Source: Alphaproteobacteria bacterium
Lineage (GTDB): Bacteria; Pseudomonadota; Alphaproteobacteria; Ferrovibrionales; Ferrovibrionaceae
Reading direction: 5' to 3'
NCBI GenBank assembly: GCA_947473805.1
Contig: CANJGB010000001.1
Span: forward strand, 1 to 64,000
Length of the DNA: 64,000 nucleotides
Shown here: one piece after another, positions 1 through 9,767 of the stretch
How the letters are laid out: every line of letters begins with the position of its first letter
Numbering within the stretch: the stretch's first letter is position 1
Position numbers and translations under genes: made by a program
Notes under the pieces: generated by a model
The model's database searches: none
What the model was told of the DNA's origin: nothing
Seen by the model: the letters and a program-made list of their open reading frames with translations, nothing else

Positions 1-45
1 CAGGCCGCGCCGGTCAGCTGCGCGGCGGTGTTCGGGCGTCCACAT
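1..45 (-). CDS. IS5-type transposase, N-terminal fragment cut by window edge
   Basis: Only the first 15 codons are present; the gene runs off the left edge. Read on the minus strand from the ATG at 45 they give MWTPEHRRAADRRGL, which resembles the start of one subgroup of IS5-family transposases (family knowledge, recalled pattern MWTxExRR...). A GGGAG stretch sits about eight bases before the ATG as a ribosome site. Fifteen residues are thin evidence, so the family call is tentative. Confidence 0.55.
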   Translation of the reverse strand, partial: MWTPEHRRAADRRGL

Positions 46-128
46 CGGGCATCTCCCACATCCGATTCGGATGCCCGTAAGCGAATCACAACTGATTCCT
101 CCGACTCAACAACTTTCCGGAACGGCTC
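1..128 (-). mobile_element. Probable end of an IS5-type insertion sequence
   Basis: The non-coding stretch between the transposase start (45) and mucR probably holds the IS terminus. It contains a perfect palindrome at 59-73 (CATCCGA-T-TCGGATG) and an inverted pair at 47-53/70-76. The minus-strand sequence starting GAGCC at 128 is a candidate terminal repeat. The outer boundary is inferred from where similarity to MucR begins (about 132) and was not tested against the other IS end, which lies outside the window. Confidence 0.35.
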
Positions 129-134
129 TCACAC

Positions 135-494
135 GTGGCCAATAACCGGGTCGAAGCGGGCGAGTTGCCGCAAGTGATTCGCAATGTGTTTGCCGCTCTT
201 TCCGGCATTGCCGGTGCCGCCGCCCAGCCACACATGGCCGAACGTCCCGAACCGGCCGTGCCGATCAAGCGTTCCGTTACCGCGGACTACATCACCTGCC
301 TCGAAGACGGCAAGAAACTGAAAATGCTGAAGCGGCATCTCCGGACCGCGTATAATATGACCCCGGAACAGTATCGCGAGCGGTGGGAGCTGCCCGCCGA
401 TTATCCGATGGTCGCCCGCAACTACGCCCTGAAGCGGCGCGACCTTGCGAAGAAGATCGGCTTGGGTACGTCGCGCAAGAAGGTGCGGCGTTAA
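135..494 (+). CDS. mucR: MucR/Ros-family transcriptional regulator, possibly 5'-truncated
   Basis: The 119-residue product matches the MucR/Ros family: a helical N-terminal part, the zinc-finger-like segment around residues 52-75, then the family signature MTPEQYRERW and DYPMV. These proteins bind AT-rich DNA and control exopolysaccharide, motility and cell-cycle genes. Zinc ligands are degenerate: Cys55 is present, the second position is Asp58 (a known Ros variant), His68 is present, but the fourth ligand position (about 72) is Ala. The GTG at 135 is the only usual start after an in-frame stop at 93-95. Family members normally carry about 20 more residues before the NN-R-V segment, so the gene may be cut by the adjacent IS. 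It could be a functional short form or a pseudogene. Confidence 0.75.
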   Translation: MANNRVEAGELPQVIRNVFAALSGIAGAAAQPHMAERPEPAVPIKRSVTADYITCLEDGKKLKMLKRHLRTAYNMTPEQYRERWELPADYPMVARNYALKRRDLAKKIGLGTSRKKVRR

Positions 495-531
495 ACCAGA
501 GGAGCGGCCCGTAGTGCAGGAGGCCCTGAAT

Positions 532-957
532 ATGCCAAATCGCCTCGAACAGCTTTGTCTTGAGCGCGGCATGCGAATGACCGGCCAGCGCCGCGTCATC
601 GCCCGCGTGCTGAGCGAGGCCCAAGACCATCCGGATGTCGAGGAACTGCACCGCCGCGCGGTCGAGCAGGATCCGAAGATCAGCATCGCGACCGTCTACC
701 GTACCGTTCGCCTGTTCGAGGAGGCCGGCATCCTCAGCCGGCACGACTTCCGCGCCGGCCGTTCGCGCTACGAAGAGGTGCGCGACGACCATCATGACCA
801 TCTGCTCGACCTCAAGAGCGGCAAGGTGATCGAGTTCCGCAACCCGCGTATCGAGGCTCTGCAGGAAGAAATCGCCCGCGAGCTTGGGTATCGCCTGGTC
901 GATCATCGGCTTGAGCTCTACGGCGTGCCGTTGGGCCCGCCCGGCAAGCCGGAGTGA
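532..957 (+). CDS. fur: Fur-family metal-responsive repressor (Fur/Mur type)
   Basis: The 141-residue protein has the Fur layout: a winged helix at about 5-80 with ATVYRT recognition-helix residues, then a metal-binding dimerisation domain with HHDH at 87-90. It lacks C-terminal CxxC pairs, as is common in alphaproteobacterial Fur/Mur. Family members repress iron uptake (Fur) or manganese uptake (Mur), and sequence alone does not separate them. The start is the ATG at 532, preceded by AGGAGG; a longer upstream reading has no support. It heads the conserved fur-plsC-miaB cluster. A second, different family member (irr) lies at 32002. Confidence 0.88.
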   Translation: MPNRLEQLCLERGMRMTGQRRVIARVLSEAQDHPDVEELHRRAVEQDPKISIATVYRTVRLFEEAGILSRHDFRAGRSRYEEVRDDHHDHLLDLKSGKVIEFRNPRIEALQEEIARELGYRLVDHRLELYGVPLGPPGKPE

Positions 958-988
958 GTTTGCCGCATCTCGTCGCCCGCGCGCTCTG

Positions 989-1810
989 ATGGTGCGCGCC
1001 GCGACGACCATCATCCTTATGCTGGCGTGGACGTTGGTGCTGCTGCCGGTGCAGATTTTCGCGCTGCGGTTCTCCCGGCGCGAACTCGCGGAATCCGTGC
1101 CCATGCTCTATCACCGCGGACTTGCCTGGCTGTTGCGGGTGCGGGTCCAGGTCCGCGGCACGATGTCCGCCGAACGCCCGACGCTATTCGTCGTCAACCA
1201 CGTCTCGTGGCTCGACATCGTGGTGCTCGACACCCTGGTGCGCGGCTCCTACATCACCAAGCGCGAGGTCATGGGCTGGCCGGGCTTCGGCTATCTGGCC
1301 CAGCTGCAACGCTGCCTGTTCATCGAACGCAAGGCGCATCGCACCCGCGACCACAAGGACGAGATGCAGGTGCGGCTCGAAGAGGGCGACAACCTGATCC
1401 TCTTCCCCGAGGGGACGTCGTCCGACGGGATGCGCATCCTGCCGTTCAAATCGTCGTTCTTCGCCGTCGCCGAGCAGCACGTGAATGGCCGTCCCCTGGT
1501 GGTGCAGCCGGTGTCGCTGGCCTATTGCCGGTTAAATCACATGCCGGTCGGCCGTCGCCTGATGCCACTGTTCGCCTGGGTCGGCAACGAGGACCTGCTG
1601 CCGCACCTGTGGCGCTTCCTGCGCGTGGGTTCTTCTGTGGCCGAGGTTGTGTTTCACTCGCCGGTTACCCTCGATAGCTTCGGCTCGCGCAAGGAATTGT
1701 CGGCCCATTGCCGGGCGGTCATCGCCCAGGGGGTCAGCGATTCGCTGGGTGGGCGCCGCCGCCCCGCGGGAACCGCTCCGGCCGCGGCGGCCCACGCCAA
1801 TCCGGCCTGA
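989..1810 (+). CDS. plsC: 1-acyl-sn-glycerol-3-phosphate acyltransferase
   Basis: This 273-residue membrane enzyme adds the second acyl chain in phospholipid synthesis, making phosphatidic acid. An N-terminal membrane helix (about 5-25) is followed by the acyltransferase motifs: NHVSWLD with the catalytic HX4D pair His71/Asp76, and FPEGTSS at about 139-145 for glycerol-phosphate binding. The C-terminus is Ala/Pro rich. The ATG at 989 is chosen because it begins just before the membrane helix; upstream in-frame ATGs lie inside fur. Thirty-one bases separate it from fur. Confidence 0.88.
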   Translation: MVRAATTIILMLAWTLVLLPVQIFALRFSRRELAESVPMLYHRGLAWLLRVRVQVRGTMSAERPTLFVVNHVSWLDIVVLDTLVRGSYITKREVMGWPGFGYLAQLQRCLFIERKAHRTRDHKDEMQVRLEEGDNLILFPEGTSSDGMRILPFKSSFFAVAEQHVNGRPLVVQPVSLAYCRLNHMPVGRRLMPLFAWVGNEDLLPHLWRFLRVGSSVAEVVFHSPVTLDSFGSRKELSAHCRAVIAQGVSDSLGGRRRPAGTAPAAAAHANPA

Positions 1811-1821
1811 CCCGCCCGTCC

Positions 1822-1849
1822 TTGACTATACACCTGCGGATGCTAGTGT
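1822..1849 (+). promoter_or_regulatory. Candidate sigma-70 promoter for the miaB operon
   Basis: TTGACT at 1822-1827 and TAGTGT at 1844-1849 are separated by 16 bases. They sit in the only sizeable gap (1811-1929) between plsC and miaB. The predicted start is about 75 bases before the miaB start codon. Seen by eye only. Confidence 0.45.
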
Positions 1850-1929
1850 TTTTCCGTGATCCAGATCGCCACGGCGCGGCCCATCTTTCCGCTTCCGACC
1901 GGGTATATGCCCGGGCCGAATAGGCCAGC

Positions 1930-3288
<1,359 letters not shown>

Positions 3289-3300
3289 CGAGGAGCGAAT

Positions 3301-4323
3301 TTGAGCGATCTGTCCACGCCGACCAGCAAGGAACCCATCATCCTGGATTTCGCCGACAACCGCCTGTTGCCGGCCCTGTTTGGGGAACACGATCGCCACC
3401 TCTCCCGCATCGAACAGCAGATGGGCGTCTCGCTGACGCCGCGCGGCAATCGCGTGGCCGTTGCCGGCCGGCCCGAGCAGCGCGATGCCGCCCGCCACGT
3501 GCTGCGCAGCCTGTACAACCGGCTTGAGCGCGGTGAGCCCGTCGAGGTCGGCGATGTCGATGGCGCCATCCGCCTTGCCGGCGCGCCATCGGCCAAGGGC
3601 GCGCCGGGTGGTGAATCGCTTTCCGATCTGCCGATGGTGCGCACCCGCAAGCGCAATATCGCGCCGCGCTCGGCGACCCAGGCGCAATATCTCAGCGAGC
3701 TGCAGAAGCATGAACTGGTGTTTGGCATCGGCCCGGCCGGCACCGGCAAGACCTATATGGCGGTCGCCGTCGCCGTCGCCATGAAGCTGTCGGGTCAGGT
3801 CGACCGCATCATCCTGTCGCGTCCTGCCGTCGAGGCGGGCGAGCGCCTTGGCTTCCTGCCCGGCGACATGCGCGAGAAGATCGATCCCTATCTGCGCCCG
3901 CTGTACGACGCGCTGTACGACATGCTGCCGGGCGAGCAGGTGGTGAAGCTGCTGGAAAGCGGCGAGATCGAGGTCGCGCCGCTCGCCTTCATGCGCGGCC
4001 GCACGCTGTCGAATGCCATCGTCATCCTGGACGAGGCGCAGAACACCTCGCCGGTGCAGATGAAGATGCTGCTGACCCGGCTCGGCGAAAATTCGCGCAT
4101 GGTGGTGACCGGCGATCTGTCGCAGATCGATCTGCCCATCGGCGTGCCATCGGGCTTGCGCGACGCCCTGTCAATCCTCGATGGCGTCGAGGGCATATCC
4201 GTGGTCCGCTTCGGCGATGCCGACGTGGTGCGCCACCCTCTCGTGACCCGCATCGTCAAGGCTTACGGCGCGCGTGACCGCGATCTGGGTCTCGACGCCC
4301 ATGGCGGCGGGCGCAAGCGCTGA
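3301..4323 (+). CDS. phoH: PhoH-like (YbeZ) nucleotide-binding protein
   Basis: This 340-residue ATPase of the PhoH/YbeZ family is a partner of the ribosome-maturation RNase YbeY encoded next. An N-terminal KH-like region precedes the P-loop GPAGTGK at about 144-150. A Walker B-like ILDEAQN follows about 90 residues later. The start is TTG at 3301 after AGGAG at 3290-3294. It begins 12 bases after miaB and ends 4 bases before ybeY, so the three are probably co-transcribed. Confidence 0.92.
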   Translation: MSDLSTPTSKEPIILDFADNRLLPALFGEHDRHLSRIEQQMGVSLTPRGNRVAVAGRPEQRDAARHVLRSLYNRLERGEPVEVGDVDGAIRLAGAPSAKGAPGGESLSDLPMVRTRKRNIAPRSATQAQYLSELQKHELVFGIGPAGTGKTYMAVAVAVAMKLSGQVDRIILSRPAVEAGERLGFLPGDMREKIDPYLRPLYDALYDMLPGEQVVKLLESGEIEVAPLAFMRGRTLSNAIVILDEAQNTSPVQMKMLLTRLGENSRMVVTGDLSQIDLPIGVPSGLRDALSILDGVEGISVVRFGDADVVRHPLVTRIVKAYGARDRDLGLDAHGGGRKR

Positions 4324-4327
4324 TCCC

Positions 4328-4813
4328 ATGCCGCCTGCCGTCACCGTGGACATCCGCATCGACGACCGCGCCTGGCCGGCCGCCGTGCCTGGCCTGCGCG
4401 CCGCGGTGCGGCGTGCCGCGCGCGCCGCGCTCAAGGCCGCGCCTGTCGCCGGGCCGGTTGAACTCGCGGTGACGCTGACCGACGATGCTGCCATGCGCGA
4501 CCTGAACCGCACCTGGCGCAAGAAGGACAAGCCCACAAACGTGCTGTCATTCCCTCTTGCCGAGGGCGCCATGCCGGGCGAACCCAATCATCTGGGCGAT
4601 GTGGTGCTGGCGCGGCAGACCGTCGAGGCCGAGGCCGCCGCCCAGGGCAAGCCGGTTGGCGACCATCTGGCGCACCTCGTCGTGCATGGCGTGCTGCACC
4701 TGCTCGGCTTCGATCACGAATCCGCCCGCGAGGCCCGCGCCATGGAGGGTCGCGAGGTCGCGGTCCTCGCCGGCCTCGGCATCGCCGACCCCTATCACCT
4801 AGGCGTACGATGA
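4328..4813 (+). CDS. ybeY: Endoribonuclease YbeY (rRNA maturation)
   Basis: YbeY is a zinc RNase for 16S rRNA 3'-end maturation and 70S quality control. The 161-residue product carries the metal site H-G-x-L-H-L-x-G-F-D-H, with His120, His124 and His130. The ATG at 4328 is preferred over an in-frame ATG at 4274 because the latter overlaps phoH by 50 bases and adds non-family residues. Its stop overlaps the corC start (ATGA), indicating translational coupling. Confidence 0.92.
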   Translation: MPPAVTVDIRIDDRAWPAAVPGLRAAVRRAARAALKAAPVAGPVELAVTLTDDAAMRDLNRTWRKKDKPTNVLSFPLAEGAMPGEPNHLGDVVLARQTVEAEAAAQGKPVGDHLAHLVVHGVLHLLGFDHESAREARAMEGREVAVLAGLGIADPYHLGVR

Positions 4814-5703
4814 GCGACGAAGGACCATCTCGCCCAACCGAGAACGTGTCCCTGGCGCAGCGCCTGCGCGAATGGCTGGGCCTGCGCGGTCGCACCGAGG
4901 AGACGCTGCGCGAGGAACTGGAGGAGCTGCTTGAGGATCATGCCGAGGACGGCGGCGGTGCCTCGTCCGAGGAGCGCGCGCTGCTGCGCAATGTCCTCTC
5001 GGTCGCCGACCTGCGCGTCGACGACATCATGGTGCCCAGCGCCGACATCATTGCCATCGAGGTCGAGTCCACCCTCGAGCAGGTGATCGCGCGGTTCATC
5101 GATGCCGCCCATTCGCGTCTGCCGGTCTATCGCGAAACCCTTGACGACGTGATCGGCATGATCCACGTCAAGGACCTGCTGCCGTACTGGAGTGCCGGCC
5201 AGCCCTTTGCGCTCGAGCCGGTGCTGCGCAAGGTGCTGTTCGTACCGCCGTCGGCGCCGGTGCTGGAACTTCTGCTGCAGATGCGCGGCACCGGCCTGCA
5301 CATGGCGCTGGTGGTCGACGAATATGGCGGCGTCGATGGTCTCGTCACCATCGAAGACCTGGTCGAGCAGATCGTCGGCGAGATCCGCGACGAGTATGAC
5401 GAGGAAGAAGGCCCGTCTTTGATCGACAAGCCCGATGGGTCGGTCGAGGCGCTGGGGCGCTGCCCGGTCGAGGATCTGGAGAAGCGCGTCGGCCGGGCCT
5501 TGCTCGACGATACGCAGGAAGAGCAGATCGACACCCTTGGCGGCCTGGTCTTTTCGCTGGTCGGGCGGGTGCCGCGCCGGGGCGAATTGATCGCCCATCC
5601 CAGCGGCCTGCAATTCGAGGTGCTCGACGTCGATGCGCGGCGGGTGAAGCGCATCCGTATCCGCAATCTCGACGCACTCGTGCCGGCGCCGACCGGCAAA
5701 TGA
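4810..5703 (+). CDS. corC: CorC/HlyC-type CBS-domain transporter-associated protein
   Basis: The 297-residue cytosolic protein has an acidic N-terminus, a tandem CBS pair (about residues 70-190, with VDEYGGVDGLVT) and a C-terminal CorC_HlyC domain. Family members modulate magnesium/cobalt efflux. The long UPF0053 membrane domain is absent, which fits the short CorC class. It lies in the standard ybeY-corC-lnt order with four-base ATGA overlaps on both sides. Confidence 0.9.
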   Translation: MSDEGPSRPTENVSLAQRLREWLGLRGRTEETLREELEELLEDHAEDGGGASSEERALLRNVLSVADLRVDDIMVPSADIIAIEVESTLEQVIARFIDAAHSRLPVYRETLDDVIGMIHVKDLLPYWSAGQPFALEPVLRKVLFVPPSAPVLELLLQMRGTGLHMALVVDEYGGVDGLVTIEDLVEQIVGEIRDEYDEEEGPSLIDKPDGSVEALGRCPVEDLEKRVGRALLDDTQEEQIDTLGGLVFSLVGRVPRRGELIAHPSGLQFEVLDVDARRVKRIRIRNLDALVPAPTGK

Positions 5704-7241
5704 CGATGATCGCCACGTTCGCCGCCCGGGTCGCGGCCCTGGCGGGCTGGCGGCGGCTCGCCGTTGCGGTCCTTGCCGGGGCGGCCACCGCGTTCTCCCT
5801 GGCGCCGTTTTTCATTCTCCCGCTGCTGCTGGGCTATGCCGTGCTCGCCTGGCTGCATGAAGGCGCGGCGACGCGCCGGGCGGTGTTTGCCATCGTCTGG
5901 GCCTTTGCCTTCGGCCAGTTCGTCGCCGGCCTGTATTGGACGGGCGTCGCCTTTCTGGTCGATGCGGCGCGGTTCGCCATCCTGCTGGCGTTCCCGATCC
6001 TGGGCCTGCCGGCCGGCTTGGCACTGATTCCGGCGTTCGTCGCGGCGCTCATCTGGGTCCCCGCCCTGCGTGGCCCCGCCAGCATCCTGGTTCTGGCCGT
6101 AGCGTGGATCATTGCCGAATATGCCCGCGGCCACCTGCTGACGGGCTTTCCGTGGAACCTCATCGGCTATGTCTGGGTGGCGTTCGACGCGACGATGCAG
6201 CCGGCGGCCCTGATCGGGGTCTACGGACTTGGCCTGCTCACCGTCGCCGGTGCGGCCTCGTTCGCCCTGCTGGCCGGCCCGCGGGGCTGGCGCTGGCCGG
6301 CGGGTTTCGTTGTCCTGTTTGCGGCCATGACGGCCGACGGCTATTGGCACCTTGCCGTCACTGACTTCGCCGCCGTGCCCGGGGTGCGCCTGCGTCTGGT
6401 CCAGGCCGCGATCCAGCAGTACGAAAAGCTGAACGAGGACAACAGCAACCAGCATCTTGCCGACCAGCTCACCCTGTCGGCAAAACCTTCCGCCGCGCCG
6501 ATCACCCACCTCGTCTGGCCTGAATCGGCCATTCCGTTCTTCATCGAGTACGAGCCGAACGGCCGCGGCTTCCTGGCCAATTCGGTGCCGGCGGGCGGGC
6601 TGCTGCTGTCGGGCGCGCCGCGCCGCACGCCGCCGCAATCCGCTGACCTGAAAATCTGGAACAGCCTCATCGCCCTCGACGAGCGGGGCGAGGTGGTTGC
6701 CGCCTACGACAAGCAGCATCTGGTGCCGTTTGGCGAGTACCTGCCTTGGCGGTCGGCGCTCAGCCGCATTGGCATCGACAAGCTGGTCCCCGGCGCGCTG
6801 GACTATTCCTTTGGCCAAAGCCGGGCACCCATAGCGCTGCCCGGTCTGCCGCTGGCCCGCGTGCTGGTCTGCTACGAGGCGATCTTCCCCGACGAGATCG
6901 GGTTCGGCGGCGCGCGGCCGGGCTGGCTGCTCAACATCACCAACGACGGCTGGTTTGGCACCAGCACCGGCCCGTACCAGCACCTGGCCATGGCACGCAT
7001 GCGGGCGGTCGAGCAGGGCCTGCCGCTGGTGCGTGCCGCCAATACCGGCGTTTCCGCGATCATCGACGCGCAGGGAAGAATGGTGGCGGCCCTGGGCCTC
7101 GGCCAGCATGGTGTCGTGGATGGTCCCCTGCCGGTCGCAACCGTATCGGCGCCGCTTTACGCGCGGATAGGCGACCTTGCCGTATTACCCCTCGTTGCAT
7201 TGTTCCTGCTTGCGGCGCTTTGTCTCCGCGCCCGCCGTTGA
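5700..7241 (+). CDS. lnt: Apolipoprotein N-acyltransferase
   Basis: Lnt adds the third acyl chain to lipoproteins in the inner membrane. The 513-residue product begins with about six hydrophobic segments (1-220) and continues into a nitrilase-like periplasmic domain. The catalytic triad is recognisable: Glu275 (WPESAIPF), Lys338 (YDKQHLVPFGEY) and Cys391 (VCYEAIFPD). It starts at the ATGA overlap with corC. Confidence 0.95.
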   Translation: MTMIATFAARVAALAGWRRLAVAVLAGAATAFSLAPFFILPLLLGYAVLAWLHEGAATRRAVFAIVWAFAFGQFVAGLYWTGVAFLVDAARFAILLAFPILGLPAGLALIPAFVAALIWVPALRGPASILVLAVAWIIAEYARGHLLTGFPWNLIGYVWVAFDATMQPAALIGVYGLGLLTVAGAASFALLAGPRGWRWPAGFVVLFAAMTADGYWHLAVTDFAAVPGVRLRLVQAAIQQYEKLNEDNSNQHLADQLTLSAKPSAAPITHLVWPESAIPFFIEYEPNGRGFLANSVPAGGLLLSGAPRRTPPQSADLKIWNSLIALDERGEVVAAYDKQHLVPFGEYLPWRSALSRIGIDKLVPGALDYSFGQSRAPIALPGLPLARVLVCYEAIFPDEIGFGGARPGWLLNITNDGWFGTSTGPYQHLAMARMRAVEQGLPLVRAANTGVSAIIDAQGRMVAALGLGQHGVVDGPLPVATVSAPLYARIGDLAVLPLVALFLLAALCLRARR

Positions 7242-7293
7242 CGTCGCTGCCCGCAAGGTCTACACGCGCAACAGGCAGCCGTTGGGGGAAGCC

Positions 7294-7734
7294 GTGGGGG
7301 CCAGTCGTAATCCCGTCGATGTCTTCGTCGGCGCACGTCTTCGGTTAAGGCGCACCATTGCGGGATTCAGCCAGCAAAAGCTGGGCGAAACCGTCAACCT
7401 GACGTTTCAGCAGATTCAGAAATATGAAAAAGGCGCAAACCGTGTCAGCGCCAGCCGCATGTTCCAGTTCGCCCACGTCCTGGGCGTCTCGCCGGCCTAC
7501 TTCTTCGAGGGGATCGAACTGTATCTGGGGCCACAGGGCGCGGCTGCAGCTTTGCCGGGCTTCGCCGAAACACCCGATGCCTACGAGGCCGGGCCGGCCA
7601 AGCCGGATGTGGTGTTTAACCGCGAATCACTCGAACTGATGCGCGCCTTTGCGCGGATCTCGACACCAGAGGTACGCCAGCGCCTGTTCGAGCTGGTAAA
7701 GGCGGTCGCCGAGGCCGAAAACCCGATGACCTGA
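7294..7734 (+). CDS. XRE-family helix-turn-helix regulator
   Basis: The 146-residue protein contains one N-terminal HTH_3 domain (about residues 10-68; SQQKLGETVNLTFQQIQKYE). A hydrophobic stretch and a C-terminal helix (RQRLFELVKAVAEAE) follow. The same type of gene sits between lnt and metK in many alphaproteobacteria, so it belongs to the core cluster. Its target is unknown to me. GTG at 7294 is chosen because GGGGGA lies about five bases before it and the domain starts soon after; TTG at 7282 is an alternative. Confidence 0.85.
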   Translation: MGASRNPVDVFVGARLRLRRTIAGFSQQKLGETVNLTFQQIQKYEKGANRVSASRMFQFAHVLGVSPAYFFEGIELYLGPQGAAAALPGFAETPDAYEAGPAKPDVVFNRESLELMRAFARISTPEVRQRLFELVKAVAEAENPMT

Positions 7735-7753
7735 TCCGTTCCTACTGAACGGA
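7735..7753. terminator. Hairpin between convergent genes
   Basis: TCCGTTC-CTACT-GAACGGA forms a perfect 7-bp stem with a 5-base loop, exactly between the XRE regulator and the opposing small gene, whose stop codon lies in the loop. There is no T-run, so it is at best a weak two-way transcription end. Confidence 0.3.
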
Positions 7754-7933
7754 CCGAAGGGCGCGCCACGCGGTGTTACGCAGGCCCTGCTGGTCGGCAA
7801 GCGGGTTGAGGGCCAAGTTTCGCACGATGGGCGACAGCGCATCAACGCGGCGCCGCAGTTCGGCATTTTCACAGCGCAGACGCTCAAGTTCATTGCCGCT
7901 CGCCAGACGCTCGGTGGTGAACATCTTGTCCAT
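7742..7933 (-). CDS. Small predicted coiled-coil protein (63 aa)
   Basis: I do not recognise a family. The 63-residue product has a heptad-like middle (NELERLRCENAELRRRVDAL) typical of a short coiled coil. It ends in a basic tail. The ATG at 7933 is strongly supported by AAGGAG about six bases upstream; the longer in-frame extension to 8038 overlaps the preceding small gene and ignores this site. It is the second gene of a two-gene unit with the 58-residue gene, 10 bases apart, both downstream of the histidine kinase on the same strand. Confidence 0.65.
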   Translation of the reverse strand: MDKMFTTERLASGNELERLRCENAELRRRVDALSPIVRNLALNPLADQQGLRNTAWRALRSVQ

Positions 7934-7943
7934 GACGAACTCC

Positions 7944-8120
7944 TTACTGCGCGTTTGCGTATGCCGCGGTCTCGGCTGCCGGGGCGTGCAGCGCCTCGAA
8001 GCTGCGGAAGCGCGGCACGTCGTTCGAATCTTCGCCACGGTTCAGTTCATCAATGACGTTGCGCCGGTACTCCGGGTCGAAGATCACGCGGTCAAGATCG
8101 ATGTTGGTGCCGAGGGCCAT
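7944..8120 (-). CDS. Small acidic protein of unknown function (58 aa)
   Basis: This short reading frame starts at ATG 8120 after CAGGAGG with near-ideal spacing and ends with TAA at 7944-7946. The peptide starts MALGTNIDLDRVIFDPEYRR and ends AYANAQ. It is soluble and acidic, with no membrane segment. I know no family for it. Placement ten bases before the coiled-coil gene, each with its own strong ribosome site, argues that both are translated. Confidence 0.6.
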   Translation of the reverse strand: MALGTNIDLDRVIFDPEYRRNVIDELNRGEDSNDVPRFRSFEALHAPAAETAAYANAQ

Positions 8121-8234
8121 GCCGTCCTCCTGAAGTCACAGGGTCAACGGCAAGTCTAGGTAGGGGTTGCATTAACAGCCCGAAACAAAGTCGGGACCGG
8201 CGGTGACATTCCTGTGATGCGCCCGTGACCGCCG

Positions 8235-9767
8235 TCACACAGTGCGGGCCACCGGCAGTTCGAGAACGACCTCAAGGCCGCCCCCACGGCGGTTCCGCGC
8301 CGAGGCACGCCCGCGCAGTGCCTCGATGTTGCGCCGCACGATCCACAGGCCGACGCCGAAATTGGTGCCCGGCAGGCCACGCTGCTCGGGACGTTGCGAG
8401 AAATAGCGCTCGAAGATGCGGTCCAGGTTGTCCGGCGCCACGCCCGGCCCCTGGTCGGCAACCGTCAGGATGGCCCAGCCGTTGTTCACGACCAGCGTGA
8501 CGTCGACGTCGGTGGCGGGCGGCGCGAAGCTGATGGCGTTGTCGATTACGTTCTCGATGGCCACGGTCAGCATGTCCAGGCCGCCCCGCACCGCGACGCC
8601 ATCGGCAATCCGGCCGCTGACGCGCGCGCCACTGGCGGGCAGGTTCTGTTCATACCGGTCGATCAGGTCGTCGCACAGGGCCGAGAGATCGACCTGCTCG
8701 CGCGGCGGATCCAGCAGGTCGGCGGTGGCAACGTCCAGCCGCCGTGCGGCCTGCACCAACTGGCCCAGTCGCTCGACCGAGCCGCTGATCGAATGCAGCG
8801 CCTGTTGCAGGCGCTCGTCATCTGGCGCAATGCGCCGGCGCAGCGGTTCCAGCGCGTGGGCAATGGTTGCCAGCGGTGTCTTGAACGCATGGGCGTTGTC
8901 TTCCGCGGCAAGCCGGATGTTGTCGGCCGCGCTGCGCAACTTGACGACCATGCGGTCGAACGCCTCGGCGACCGGCGCCAGTTCGGGGATGTTGTTGCGG
9001 TCACTGAATCCGGCCTCGCCATCGGGCCCGCCATTGCCGATCGCACGCGCCGCCGCGGCAAAACGCGCAAGGTTGCGCCATACGCCCAGGAACAGGCCGA
9101 ACACGATGGCGGCCAGCGCCAGGTAGATCGCGCCAGCAACCTGAATCTCCGCGCTTTGCCAATAGGGCCGGCCCAGTTCGCGCAGGCCCGCCAGGCGGTT
9201 CGACACGACCAGCGCCCAGCAGCCATTGGTCGTCCGCACCGGCGTGATCGACGTCACCAGTTCGCGCGGCGCGTTCACCCGGTCGAACGGGATCGACAGC
9301 GGCACGTCGCCGGAACAGGTTTCACCAAGTCGCTCCAGTACGCCCTGCTCGACCAGGCGCTGGCGTTCGGCGGTCAACGATTCCGCATCCACCCGCGGGG
9401 CCGAGGCGACATAAAAAAAACCGCTGTCGCCACGCGACGGACGGAACAACAGGCGCAGGCTCACCGTTTCGGATTCGAAGCGCGACAGCTCGTTATCCAG
9501 TTGCGCGACAGGGATTCGGTCGGCGCCTTCCAGCAGCGGCCGGACGGCACGCGCGACGATCAGACCGCGGTCGCGCACTGCGTCCAGCAGGACAGTTTGC
9601 CGGTCGGCGTCCGATTGTTCGAACTGGCGGTACAGCACGGCCGGCACCGCGACGAACACGATCACCAGCAGAATCAGGTTCGTCCGCACCGAAGAAACGG
9701 CACGGCGAAGGCCGGCGGTCAGGCCGCGGCTACGGGTTTTCGATCCAGCGGTATCCGAATCCGGCAT
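8235..9767 (-). CDS. Membrane sensor histidine kinase
   Basis: The 510-residue kinase has a membrane helix at about 30-46, a periplasmic sensor region with three Cys, a second helix at about 211-229 and a linker. The phospho-acceptor box is NAHAFKTPL, with His293. The ATPase domain shows an N box (ENVIDNA), G1 (DQGPGV) and G2 (GVGLWIV). The input signal is unknown. The first 38 bases overlap the response-regulator gene upstream, so the pair is co-transcribed. The ATG at 9767 is the best start given this overlap. Confidence 0.9.
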   Translation of the reverse strand: MPDSDTAGSKTRSRGLTAGLRRAVSSVRTNLILLVIVFVAVPAVLYRQFEQSDADRQTVLLDAVRDRGLIVARAVRPLLEGADRIPVAQLDNELSRFESETVSLRLLFRPSRGDSGFFYVASAPRVDAESLTAERQRLVEQGVLERLGETCSGDVPLSIPFDRVNAPRELVTSITPVRTTNGCWALVVSNRLAGLRELGRPYWQSAEIQVAGAIYLALAAIVFGLFLGVWRNLARFAAAARAIGNGGPDGEAGFSDRNNIPELAPVAEAFDRMVVKLRSAADNIRLAAEDNAHAFKTPLATIAHALEPLRRRIAPDDERLQQALHSISGSVERLGQLVQAARRLDVATADLLDPPREQVDLSALCDDLIDRYEQNLPASGARVSGRIADGVAVRGGLDMLTVAIENVIDNAISFAPPATDVDVTLVVNNGWAILTVADQGPGVAPDNLDRIFERYFSQRPEQRGLPGTNFGVGLWIVRRNIEALRGRASARNRRGGGLEVVLELPVARTV

